6,370 nt of DNA from JBBDMU01 sp040878115 (GTDB taxonomy: Bacteria > Bacteroidota > Rhodothermia > Balneolales > Natronogracilivirgulaceae), in NCBI GenBank assembly GCA_040878115.1, contig JBBDMV010000038.1, positions 1 to 6,370 of the forward strand. The letters are read 5' to 3'. A program made the position numbers and the translations under genes. Below the pieces are notes generated by a model, which did not search any database, was not told the DNA's origin, and worked only from the letters and a program-made list of their open reading frames with translations. Below are positions 1 to 4,470 of this stretch, piece by piece (position 1 is the first letter of the stretch; the number at the start of each line of letters is the position of its first letter).

Positions 1-23
1 GGCGGCCTCCGGTCGAGATGACG
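1..23 (-). repeat. Possible fragment of an interspersed repeat at the window edge
   Basis: Read on the minus strand, the first 23 bases give CGTCATCTCGACCGG followed by a GC-rich tail. From memory, this resembles the start of a non-coding repeat scattered through many Bacteroidota genomes. It is cut off by the window edge and cannot be confirmed here. It is much more GC-rich than the AT-rich DNA that follows at 30-90. Confidence 0.3.
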
Positions 24-311
24 TTGATAGAAAGGTTTTCTAATTATAAAGGTTATAATTAAGGTTGACTAAAATGTATTTATACTTTTGATACACCCCC
101 GTGCAATCAATAGTAAGCAACCCTGAAAGGGTTAAACGTATATTTCTTGGCCTTAATAAATTGATTTTTAGCCGAACTCAGGTTATTAGATTCAGGGTCT
201 TACAGGTTAAAAAACGACACGTCTTTTAGTTTACCGGTTCCGTCATAAAATCACAATCCCTGCGTTTACTATCCTTAATCTAGCCCCTTTTTCTTAAAAA
301 AATCCTTAAAT
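24..311. other. Upstream intergenic region with a small hairpin, no gene
   Basis: No credible reading frame is present. The one clear structure is a perfect 6-bp stem, AACCCT-GAA-AGGGTT, at 119-133. It has no T-run after it on either strand, so it is not a convincing terminator. It may be a REP-like palindrome related in style to those at 5891-6065. Bases 83-90 read TACTTTTG, which fits the Bacteroidota -7 box TAnnTTTG, but no TTTG -33 box stands at the expected distance. The promoter of the gene at 312 is therefore not identified. The last 25 bases before that start are A/T-rich with no Shine-Dalgarno sequence, which is common in this phylum. Confidence 0.4.
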
Positions 312-1082
312 ATGAAAACCCCGCATTTTTTTAAAATTACCCTTGGCAGTTTGGCCTTGTTGTTTTGTGCCGGAATCTCAACGGCCAGCGCACAATTTGA
401 GGGTACTCTGGAAATCAACAGGTATAGTGTTTCTGAAAACGGTAATGAGAGTCTGAATGCGAGCCATAACCTCAGCCTTAGTCCTACTAATATTTTGTTC
501 TCAAAATCCGAAGATGCGGAAGCTCTTGATATGATGGGTGCTATTGAAGCAAGCAGTATCATCATTCGTCATGATGCCGAAGATTTTGTTTTTATGGGTA
601 ATCGCTCTGAAGCCGTTGTACTCAAAAAGGAGGAATTGCTTTCTATGATCAGCCTAATGAATAATGTGAGGGGTATGGGAGACAAAGAACAGAATGCAGA
701 TACCGGGCTGGAGCTTACCCAAACATCGGAGACTAAAAATATCGATGGTTATGATGCCCAAAAGTGGTTGATGCAATCTGAGGATTCCGATGAAGTTTTC
801 CATGTGTGGCTTACGGAGGAGATCAATATTGAATGGGGCCTGCTCAGCGAACCCTGGCTCACTGATCTTACTTTGTTCTCTGATCTTCCGTTTGCTGATT
901 TGATGAGCCAGGGCAAGACTCCGATTCAGGTAGAACGCTTTGTAAATGATACCCTCACCGATCGGTTCTCTTTGGAGAACATAGAAGAAAAAAATCTTCC
1001 CAATAATCATTTTGATATTCCCGAAGGTACGGAAGTCGTTAATTTCCAGCAGTTGCTAATGAAGAGGATGAGTGGGAGATAA
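312..1082 (+). CDS. Secreted DUF4412-like protein
   Basis: The 256-residue product starts with a clear Sec signal peptide: a basic N-terminus (MKTPHFFK), a hydrophobic core at about residues 9-22, and an ASA/QF signal peptidase I site after Ala27. The cysteine at 19 lacks a proper lipobox, so this is not obviously a lipoprotein. The mature part begins QFEGTLEI and has IDGYDAQKW near residues 144-152, followed by a region predicted to be beta-rich. This fits the DUF4412 pattern, in which an N-terminal F-x-G-x-(I/L) strand precedes a central I-x-GY-x-x-(x)K motif. DUF4412 proteins are periplasmic or outer-membrane-associated proteins of unknown function, common in Bacteroidota and Balneolota. 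ATG at 312 is chosen because the signal peptide begins there. No Shine-Dalgarno sequence is seen. The next gene starts 52 bases downstream but has its own promoter, so an operon is not implied. Family assignment is by recalled pattern only. Confidence 0.75.
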   Translation: MKTPHFFKITLGSLALLFCAGISTASAQFEGTLEINRYSVSENGNESLNASHNLSLSPTNILFSKSEDAEALDMMGAIEASSIIIRHDAEDFVFMGNRSEAVVLKKEELLSMISLMNNVRGMGDKEQNADTGLELTQTSETKNIDGYDAQKWLMQSEDSDEVFHVWLTEEINIEWGLLSEPWLTDLTLFSDLPFADLMSQGKTPIQVERFVNDTLTDRFSLENIEEKNLPNNHFDIPEGTEVVNFQQLLMKRMSGR

Positions 1083-1099
1083 GTTTTCCCTGGAGTGCT

Positions 1100-1125
1100 T
1101 AAGGTTTTGGTTGTTGGGCCGATAA
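1100..1125 (+). promoter_or_regulatory. Sigma-28 (FliA) promoter of the 150-residue gene
   Basis: TAAGGTTT (1100-1107), ten bases, then GCCGATAA (1118-1125). The classical FliA consensus is TAAAGTTT-N11-GCCGATAA, so this matches at 15 of 16 box positions with a spacer one base short. It lies in the 52-base gap between two co-directional genes. The predicted transcript start, about 6-7 bases after the -10 box, falls within a few bases of the ATG at 1135, implying a very short or absent 5' leader. Confidence 0.72.
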
Positions 1126-1134
1126 TCAGGATGC

Positions 1135-1587
1135 ATGGATAATACTCAGACAGACATTCAAGCCATTACCCGCACCGAGGCATCCGGGGCTGTAAGTAAG
1201 GTTACTTCAAAGGAGAAGGCACTTCGCGCAGAAGTGCTGGATAACTTTAATCGCTATTTGCAGCAGGAGCTAAAGAAGCGGAATAAGAAAAAAGACGATC
1301 AATCGGATGAGATTTCCGGACAGAAGCTCTTTTTTGAACTGATAATGGAAATGATGCTGCAGGATTCTGAGATGATCAAGCTGTTGAGCAAACATCACGA
1401 TATGAAGAAGGTGTTGATTTACCTTCTTCATAAGCTCAGAAGAGAGGCAAAGGTGAGCGACTTAATCCCATATTCGTTTGAAATGAGAAAATCGGCGGCC
1501 TTCCATTCCACCTACGCGAATACCTATTCACACAATCAAATCCGCCACCAGGACCCCATCGGGTCGACCTTCTCGGGAAAGCTTTGA
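1135..1587 (+). CDS. Unrecognised 150-residue protein under a flagellar-type promoter
   Basis: I do not recognise the family. The product has a polar N-terminus (1-25) and a lysine-rich, strongly helical segment at about 26-58 (YLQQELKKRNKKKDD). A second amphipathic helical block follows at about 64-105 (FFELIMEMMLQDSEMIKLL, then MKKVLIYLLHKLRREAK). The tail is Ser/His/Tyr-rich and probably disordered (about 115-150). There is no signal peptide or membrane segment, so it is probably cytoplasmic or exported by the flagellar secretion system. The size and helical make-up would suit a flagellar chaperone, regulator or minor structural part, but no FlgM, FliS or FlgN signature is visible. The start follows a sigma-28 promoter by only 10 bases, with at most a weak AGGA (1128-1131) before ATG, so translation may be leaderless. 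The competing ATG at 1131 stops after three codons. It is convergent with the toxin-antitoxin module. Confidence 0.72.
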   Translation: MDNTQTDIQAITRTEASGAVSKVTSKEKALRAEVLDNFNRYLQQELKKRNKKKDDQSDEISGQKLFFELIMEMMLQDSEMIKLLSKHHDMKKVLIYLLHKLRREAKVSDLIPYSFEMRKSAAFHSTYANTYSHNQIRHQDPIGSTFSGKL

Positions 1588-1590
1588 GGG

Positions 1591-1625
1591 TTTTTAGTTT
1601 TTAGTTTAGAGTTTAGAGTTTAGAG
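1591..1625. repeat. Heptamer tandem array 1
   Basis: Five in-phase 7-bp units begin three bases after the stop codon of the preceding gene: TTTTTAG twice, then TTTAGAG three times. Its right half is entered by the 3' end of the kinase remnant, whose stop codon (TAA on the minus strand, 1613-1615) is supplied by the array. The same arrangement is seen at the intact kinase gene. Confidence 0.75.
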
Positions 1626-1666
1626 TTATCCACCAAAGGCATGGTTATTGTGAAGCAGCTGTCTGT
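1613..1666 (-). pseudogene. 3'-terminal remnant of a second histidine kinase gene
   Basis: On the minus strand this encodes TDSCFTITMPLVDNSKL and a stop. The intact kinase at 2890 ends GSCFTITMPLVEN. Over 32 aligned bases (1630-1661 against 2898-2929) there are three or four differences, and those within the shared coding stretch are at third codon positions: ACA for ACG and ATA for ATC are silent, and GAT for GAA gives Asp for Glu. That pattern suggests the tail of a once-functional paralogue that diverged under selection, not a recent copy of the neighbour. Everything upstream of the last 17 or so codons is missing; repeat R1 begins 12 bases away. The segment lies against a 7-bp array, exactly as the intact gene does. 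Confidence 0.62.
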
Positions 1667-1678
1667 CTGCCCACACAG

Positions 1679-1854
1679 ATGCTCCGTGAAGCGTCTGCGC
1701 TTCACGAAAGAACAACGCCCGGGAGCTGTGAGTGCAACCAGGTCGGCACAAGTAGCATAGTCGCACCGGCAGGATTCTTTGGTAGCCAATAATGCCTTTG
1801 TGTATTCCCGGTTACTGGGTGCAATTCCGGAAAGCGTGGACGCTTTCCGGAGCG
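1679..1854. repeat. 176-bp MITE-like repeat R1 with hairpin ends
   Basis: This is a direct repeat of 2655-2829, with about 16 differences over 177 aligned positions (about 91% identity). Both ends of the unit are hairpins. On the left, CGTGAAGCG-TCTG-CGCTTCACG (1685-1706) has a 9-bp stem. On the right, CCGGAAAGCG-TGGA-CGCTTTCCGG (1827-1850) has a 10-bp stem. The outermost bases, GCTCCG (1681) and CGGAGC (1848-1853), are inverted. The two ends aligned as inverted repeats agree at about 20 of 26 positions. No transposase and no clear target-site duplication are seen. Short open frames inside it are not conserved between the copies, because small indels break them, so the repeat is most likely non-coding. 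It ends about 20 bases beyond the vapC stop. Confidence 0.8.
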
Positions 1855-1875
1855 AGAGGCTAAATCACGTTAATT

Positions 1876-2309
1876 TTACACCTTAATGATATTGTTTGTT
1901 AATTCATCCACAACATTTAATTGTACCTTGTCCGATGAGACAAAATACCAGTCATTTTCTTTAAAGAGTAGCCAGCAGGCTATATGAATGGCATCCAGGG
2001 TCCGTAATCCATGATGCTGACCATAACCTGTAATCAGCGAGTGGGTTTCTTCAATTACATCAGCACCAAGTGTGATGACATTAAAACTATTAATCTGCTC
2101 ATTAACTGCTTCAACGGAAACGTTTAATTGGGTTGTATCAATTTCGTCGTTTCGATATTTTCGAAAAAGAGCGCTGTAAAGTTCTACTTTTGCTAAATCT
2201 GACACCAGATAATATTGTTATTATCAAGGACCAATTGTTTTACCTTCACTGAGCCTGTTTCTGTGCTAAAAAGCTTTACAAGTGCAGAGGTATCAAAGAA
2301 AATGATCAT
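1876..2309 (-). pseudogene. vapC: PIN-domain toxin VapC, broken by a -1 frameshift
   Basis: The N-terminal part starts at ATG 2309-2307 and reads MIIFFDTSALVKLF and so on to Ile-Ile-Trp (codon 35, 2207-2205). It then stops at TAG 2195-2193 after three off-frame codons. The remainder continues in the other frame from 2205 (VSDLAKVELYSAL) to TAA at 1878-1876. Adding one G at about 2205 would give a continuous 144-residue PIN protein of normal length. It would have all four usual acidic residues: Asp6 in FFDTSAL, Glu43 in KVELYS, Asp106 in LDAIHIA and Asp127 in SSDKVQL. Family members are Mg-dependent ribonucleases that cut tRNA or rRNA and are held in check by a cognate antitoxin. The start overlaps the upstream gene's stop as ATGA, so the two are translationally coupled. 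No slippery heptamer is apparent at the break. A natural null mutation or a sequencing error are the likely explanations. Confidence 0.8.
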
Positions 2310-2524
2310 ACTCTGTCTTCACGAAGCTGGTGAATCTCGCGGGTTGTTAACTTATTTTTTCCAAGTACGTTAATCACTTTTTGAAATGATTTATTCCGGA
2401 TATTTGAACTTTTCTTTATATCATTTTCTTCTTTAGGCAAAGAATCCAGCATCAGCTTTATAATTCTGAGATCTTTCGTATTTAGTTGATCGATCTGATG
2501 TTTTAAGTTTTCTTTGAGCTTCAC
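2306..2524 (-). CDS. Probable antitoxin of the vapC module
   Basis: This is a 72-residue, lysine-rich, helical protein. An N-terminal amphipathic helix (KENLKHQIDQLNTKDLRIIKLMLDSL, in part) leads to a charged linker (KEENDIKKSS) and a C-terminal helix ending TTREIHQLREDRV. I do not recognise a DNA-binding fold (AbrB, ribbon-helix-helix or Phd) with confidence. The antitoxin role is inferred from size, position directly upstream of a PIN toxin, and the 4-base ATGA overlap. Antitoxins of this layout usually bind the toxin's active site through the C-terminal part and repress their own promoter. The start taken is GTG at 2524, with GGA nine bases before it. An ATG 14 bases upstream, in another frame, reads only four codons and its stop overlaps the GTG, so it could be a tiny leader. 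The gene seems intact although its toxin is not. Confidence 0.68.
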   Translation of the reverse strand: MKLKENLKHQIDQLNTKDLRIIKLMLDSLPKEENDIKKSSNIRNKSFQKVINVLGKNKLTTREIHQLREDRV

Positions 2525-2654
2525 GGTCGTTCCATTTGTTGGTACAGCTTATCGGTTCAAGGCTTGATAACCTCGTTACTTAATATAATATTATTGGATA
2601 AATAAATTATATAAAATTATTTATCGGTGATAACTTCGAGTATAATGCAGATAT
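2525..2654 (-). promoter_or_regulatory. AT-rich upstream region of the toxin-antitoxin module
   Basis: This is 130 bases between the antitoxin start and repeat R2. The part at 2577-2623 is almost entirely A/T and includes a perfect 10-bp palindrome ATAATATTAT (2585-2594), a plausible operator or promoter core for autoregulation. No exact -7 box of the TAnnTTTG type was found. Two CCGATAA-like strings occur on the minus strand (2621-2628, 2549-2556), but neither has a -35 partner. The assignment rests on position and composition only. Confidence 0.35.
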
Positions 2655-2829
2655 ATGCTCCGTGAAGCGTCTGCGCTTCACGAAAGAACAGCGCCCGGGG
2701 CTGTGAGCGCAACCAGGTCGGCACGAGTAGCATAGTCGCACCGGCAGGCTTTTTGGTAGCCAATAACGGCTTTGTGCATTTCTGGTTCCCCGGGTGCAAT
2801 TTCGAAAAGCGTGGACGCTTTCCGGAGCG
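2655..2829. repeat. 175-bp MITE-like repeat R2 (second copy)
   Basis: This is the second copy of the unit at 1679-1854, in the same orientation. The left hairpin CGTGAAGCG-TCTG-CGCTTCACG (2661-2682) is identical. The right hairpin is eroded: AAAGCG-TGGA-CGCTTT (2806-2821) keeps only about 6 bp because of changes in its outer stem. Together R1 and R2 bracket the toxin-antitoxin module completely. R2 lies downstream of the kinase gene, so its hairpins could also influence the 3' end of that transcript, although no T-run follows. Confidence 0.8.
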
Positions 2830-2830
2830 G

Positions 2831-2857
2831 AACTTTGTGTTCTTCGTGCCCTTTGTG
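2831..2857. repeat. Degenerate 9-bp-period array
   Basis: Three successive 9-mers end in similar form: AACTTTGTG, TTCTTCGTG, CCCTTTGTG, then GTTAA. On the minus strand this reads TTAACCACAAAGGGCACGAA and so on, a CAC(A/G)AAG-type phrase that I recall as a common intergenic repeat in several phyla. It starts directly after R2 and ends 15 bases before the heptamer array next to the kinase gene. Confidence 0.5.
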
Positions 2858-2872
2858 GTTAATAGTTTGAGG

Positions 2873-2897
2873 TTTTTAGTTTCTAGTTTCTAGTTTT
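2873..2897. repeat. Heptamer tandem array 2
   Basis: In-phase 7-bp units TTTTTAG, TTTCTAG, TTTCTAG and a partial TTTT run into the 3' end of the kinase gene. The kinase stop codon (TAG on the minus strand, 2892-2890) lies inside the array. The TTTTTAG unit and the abutting kinase tail repeat the layout at 1591-1666. Confidence 0.65.
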
Positions 2898-4098
2898 CCA
2901 CCAAAGGCATGGTGATCGTGAAGCAGCTGCCTACGCCGGTTTCGCTTTCCAGGTCCAGGGTGCCGTTCATTTGGTGGATGAAGTGGGTGGTGATGTATAG
3001 CCCGAGGCCGACCGAGCTGGGGTCATCTTTATGCATTCTGGTGGCCTGGATGAACGGTTTGAATACCTCGTCCTGTTTCTCTTTGCGGATGCCGATACCG
3101 TTATCGATCACCCGGATGATGGCGTTCGGGCCGTCGGTATCAACCTCTACTTTCACGTAGCCGGTAGATTTTGAGAACTTGATCGCGTTGGATACCAAAT
3201 TCATGATCGCACGCTTCAGTTTGATCACATCGGCCAGCACGAACGCGGGGTATTCGGGGCAGGAATAGGTTAACTCCACATGCTGGTTCTTCGCTTTCGC
3301 CTGGAACAGCTCGGTGATGTCCTGCGCAATCCAGGCCAGGTTGGTGGCGATGGGCTCAATCACTTTATCCCCATCGGTCAAAACCTTGACGTCTTCAAAC
3401 TGAGTGAGGATGCCTGATATTTCATTGATGCCCAAAGATATTTTCCCGAAATAGTTCTTTAAGGCGGTAAGGTCATCACCTATGGGATTTTTTTCTATCA
3501 TTTCCAGATACCCTCGGATGGCGCTTAGTGGTGAGGTAATATCGTGGGCGGCCATATCCATGACGATGGAGCAATGTTTCTCAACCTTCCTGGTACGGCT
3601 TTCTTCCAGGTCAAGTCTTCTGGAATAGGCCTCTGCCAGGCGCTTATGGGCGTTATTATCCAGCTCTTTAGTGATCAGTTCAGCGTGGACCATCAGCAAA
3701 TCTATGGAATGAGGCTTGTTATGGTGAATTTCTTTTTCTATGTCCAAATACCCGACGACATGATCATTAATGATCATGGGAAACGCGAAGCCATGCTCAT
3801 GCTGAGTGGGGATGCCGTTAAGCAGCCGCCGCAGTGTTTTCTCCGGCAATGGCTGGTGCCGGGCCCTGTTTCCTGATTCCGCGATTAAATGGTCCTGATC
3901 GGTCGAGATATAGGCCCCGATCCACCGGGCCTGCAGTTCCCGGGCCTTTGTTTTCAAATCAAGGTTTACGTTTTCCGGCAATAGAGCGTAAAATTGCCTG
4001 GATGCACGTATCCTGTCTTCTTGCCGCCGTGTCTTTTCCGGCATATAACGGTGGCGTACCGGCCTGGGCGCGGCAGCAGCAAATGGTAATAATTTCAT
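2890..4098 (-). CDS. Cytoplasmic sensor histidine kinase (GAF-like, HisKA, HATPase_c)
   Basis: With the start at ATG 4098 the product has 402 residues. Residues 35-145 form a GAF-like sensor region (WIGAYIS, VVGYLDIEKE). A helical linker (about 146-175) follows, then the phospho-acceptor helix with H185 in AAHDITSPLSAIRGYLEMI. The ATPase domain has an N box (MNLVSNAIKFS, N300 and N304), a G1 box (DNGIGI, 332-337), an F box (VFKPFIQA) and a G2 box (GLGLYI, 364-369), and ends FTITMPLVEN. It should autophosphorylate on H185 and pass phosphate to a response regulator, which is not in this window. No membrane segment is present, so the signal is probably intracellular. A longer frame reaches 4287 with a TTG start, but its extra 63 residues look like translated promoter DNA. 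ATG 4098 has AGGGGA just upstream and starts a family-like N-terminus. It is divergent from flagellin. Confidence 0.88.
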   Translation of the reverse strand: MKLLPFAAAAPRPVRHRYMPEKTRRQEDRIRASRQFYALLPENVNLDLKTKARELQARWIGAYISTDQDHLIAESGNRARHQPLPEKTLRRLLNGIPTQHEHGFAFPMIINDHVVGYLDIEKEIHHNKPHSIDLLMVHAELITKELDNNAHKRLAEAYSRRLDLEESRTRKVEKHCSIVMDMAAHDITSPLSAIRGYLEMIEKNPIGDDLTALKNYFGKISLGINEISGILTQFEDVKVLTDGDKVIEPIATNLAWIAQDITELFQAKAKNQHVELTYSCPEYPAFVLADVIKLKRAIMNLVSNAIKFSKSTGYVKVEVDTDGPNAIIRVIDNGIGIRKEKQDEVFKPFIQATRMHKDDPSSVGLGLYITTHFIHQMNGTLDLESETGVGSCFTITMPLVEN

Positions 4099-4387
4099 TG
4101 TTCCCCTACTACAATTGTATTTATTAAGAATTGTTAATATTGTACAAAATAATAACAAACTTTGAAAATTCTTTTTTGTTGGTTGTACGCTCGCTGTTGT
4201 TGGTTGGTAACGGTCTTCCACGCTCAGAAGAACAACGGCTGCCACCGCCAATCGCCACAGCTGTGATAACCACCGAAGTGTGACCAATAATTATGCATTA
4301 TGAATGAGCCTTACTTTACAATACCACCTCTTAAGCCAGTGAACAGCGCGGATACGGACGCTTTGGAAAGAAATATTAAAAAAAACT
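4099..4387. promoter_or_regulatory. Divergent intergenic region, kinase ribosome binding site and 5' region
   Basis: The kinase ribosome binding site is on the minus strand: AGGGGA (4107-4102), a few bases before its ATG. Just beyond it is a 10-bp palindrome TACAATTGTA (4110-4119) within a very AT-rich stretch (4108-4180) that also repeats the string AATTGT. This is a likely promoter/operator area, but no standard box pair is convincing. The part at 4200-4300 is more GC-rich and contains the palindrome CACAGCTGTG (4256-4265). No gene is supported here. The open frame continuing upstream of flagellin across 4300-4470 is treated as non-coding. Confidence 0.5.
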
Positions 4388-4414
4388 TAAGGAACGGAGA
4401 TTTCACTGCGATAA
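4388..4414 (+). promoter_or_regulatory. Sigma-28-like promoter of flagellin
   Basis: TAAG (4388-4391), a 15-base spacer, then TGCGATAA (4407-4414). The FliA pattern is TAAA-N15-GCCGATAA. This matches three of four and six of eight positions with the exact spacing. Transcription would start near 4421, giving a leader of about 50 bases before the flagellin ATG at 4471. That supports the short start over the longer open frame. It is a weaker match than the promoter at 1100-1125, but its position before flagellin is just what is expected. Confidence 0.62.
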
Positions 4415-4456
4415 GTACTACAACGCGTGAAAGACATGCCATAAACAAGAACATTG

Positions 4457-4463
4457 AAAAGGA
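4457..4463 (+). promoter_or_regulatory. Ribosome binding site that fixes the flagellin start
   Basis: AAAAGGA stands 7 bases before ATG 4471, the start that gives the standard flagellin N-terminus MSMNRINTN. No comparable site precedes the upstream in-frame ATG at 4300. Confidence 0.7.
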
Positions 4464-4470
4464 TTTTATT

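Noticed and set aside
63..90. Bacteroidota-type promoter with TACTTTTG as the -7 box
   Set aside because: No TTTG -33 box at normal spacing, and it lies over 220 bases before the nearest start. Kept only as a remark.
119..133. AACCCT-GAA-AGGGTT hairpin as a terminator
   Set aside because: The stem is only 6 bp and no T-run follows on either strand.
2549..2628. Two ACCGATAA strings on the minus strand that look like sigma-28 -10 boxes before the antitoxin
   Set aside because: Neither has a TAAA-like box at the required 14-16 bases upstream, and a toxin-antitoxin pair is not an expected flagellar gene.
2617..2799. 60-residue minus-strand open frame within R2
   Set aside because: The matching frame in R1 is broken by small indels and early stops, so the repeat is not under protein-coding selection.
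2909..4127. Plus-strand open frames opposite the kinase (2909-3160, 3544-3876, 3834-4127)
   Set aside because: They are antisense shadows of a clearly conserved kinase gene, with no family features.
4099..4287. 63-residue hydrophobic N-terminal extension of the kinase from a TTG at 4287
   Set aside because: The apparent membrane-like stretch comes from AT-rich intergenic DNA. There is no ribosome binding site at the TTG, whereas ATG 4098 has AGGGGA just upstream.
4300..4470. In-frame N-terminal extension of flagellin from ATG 4300
   Set aside because: It would cover the sigma-28-like promoter, lacks a ribosome binding site, and adds 57 residues not found on flagellins. ATG 4471 has a good site and the standard N-terminus.
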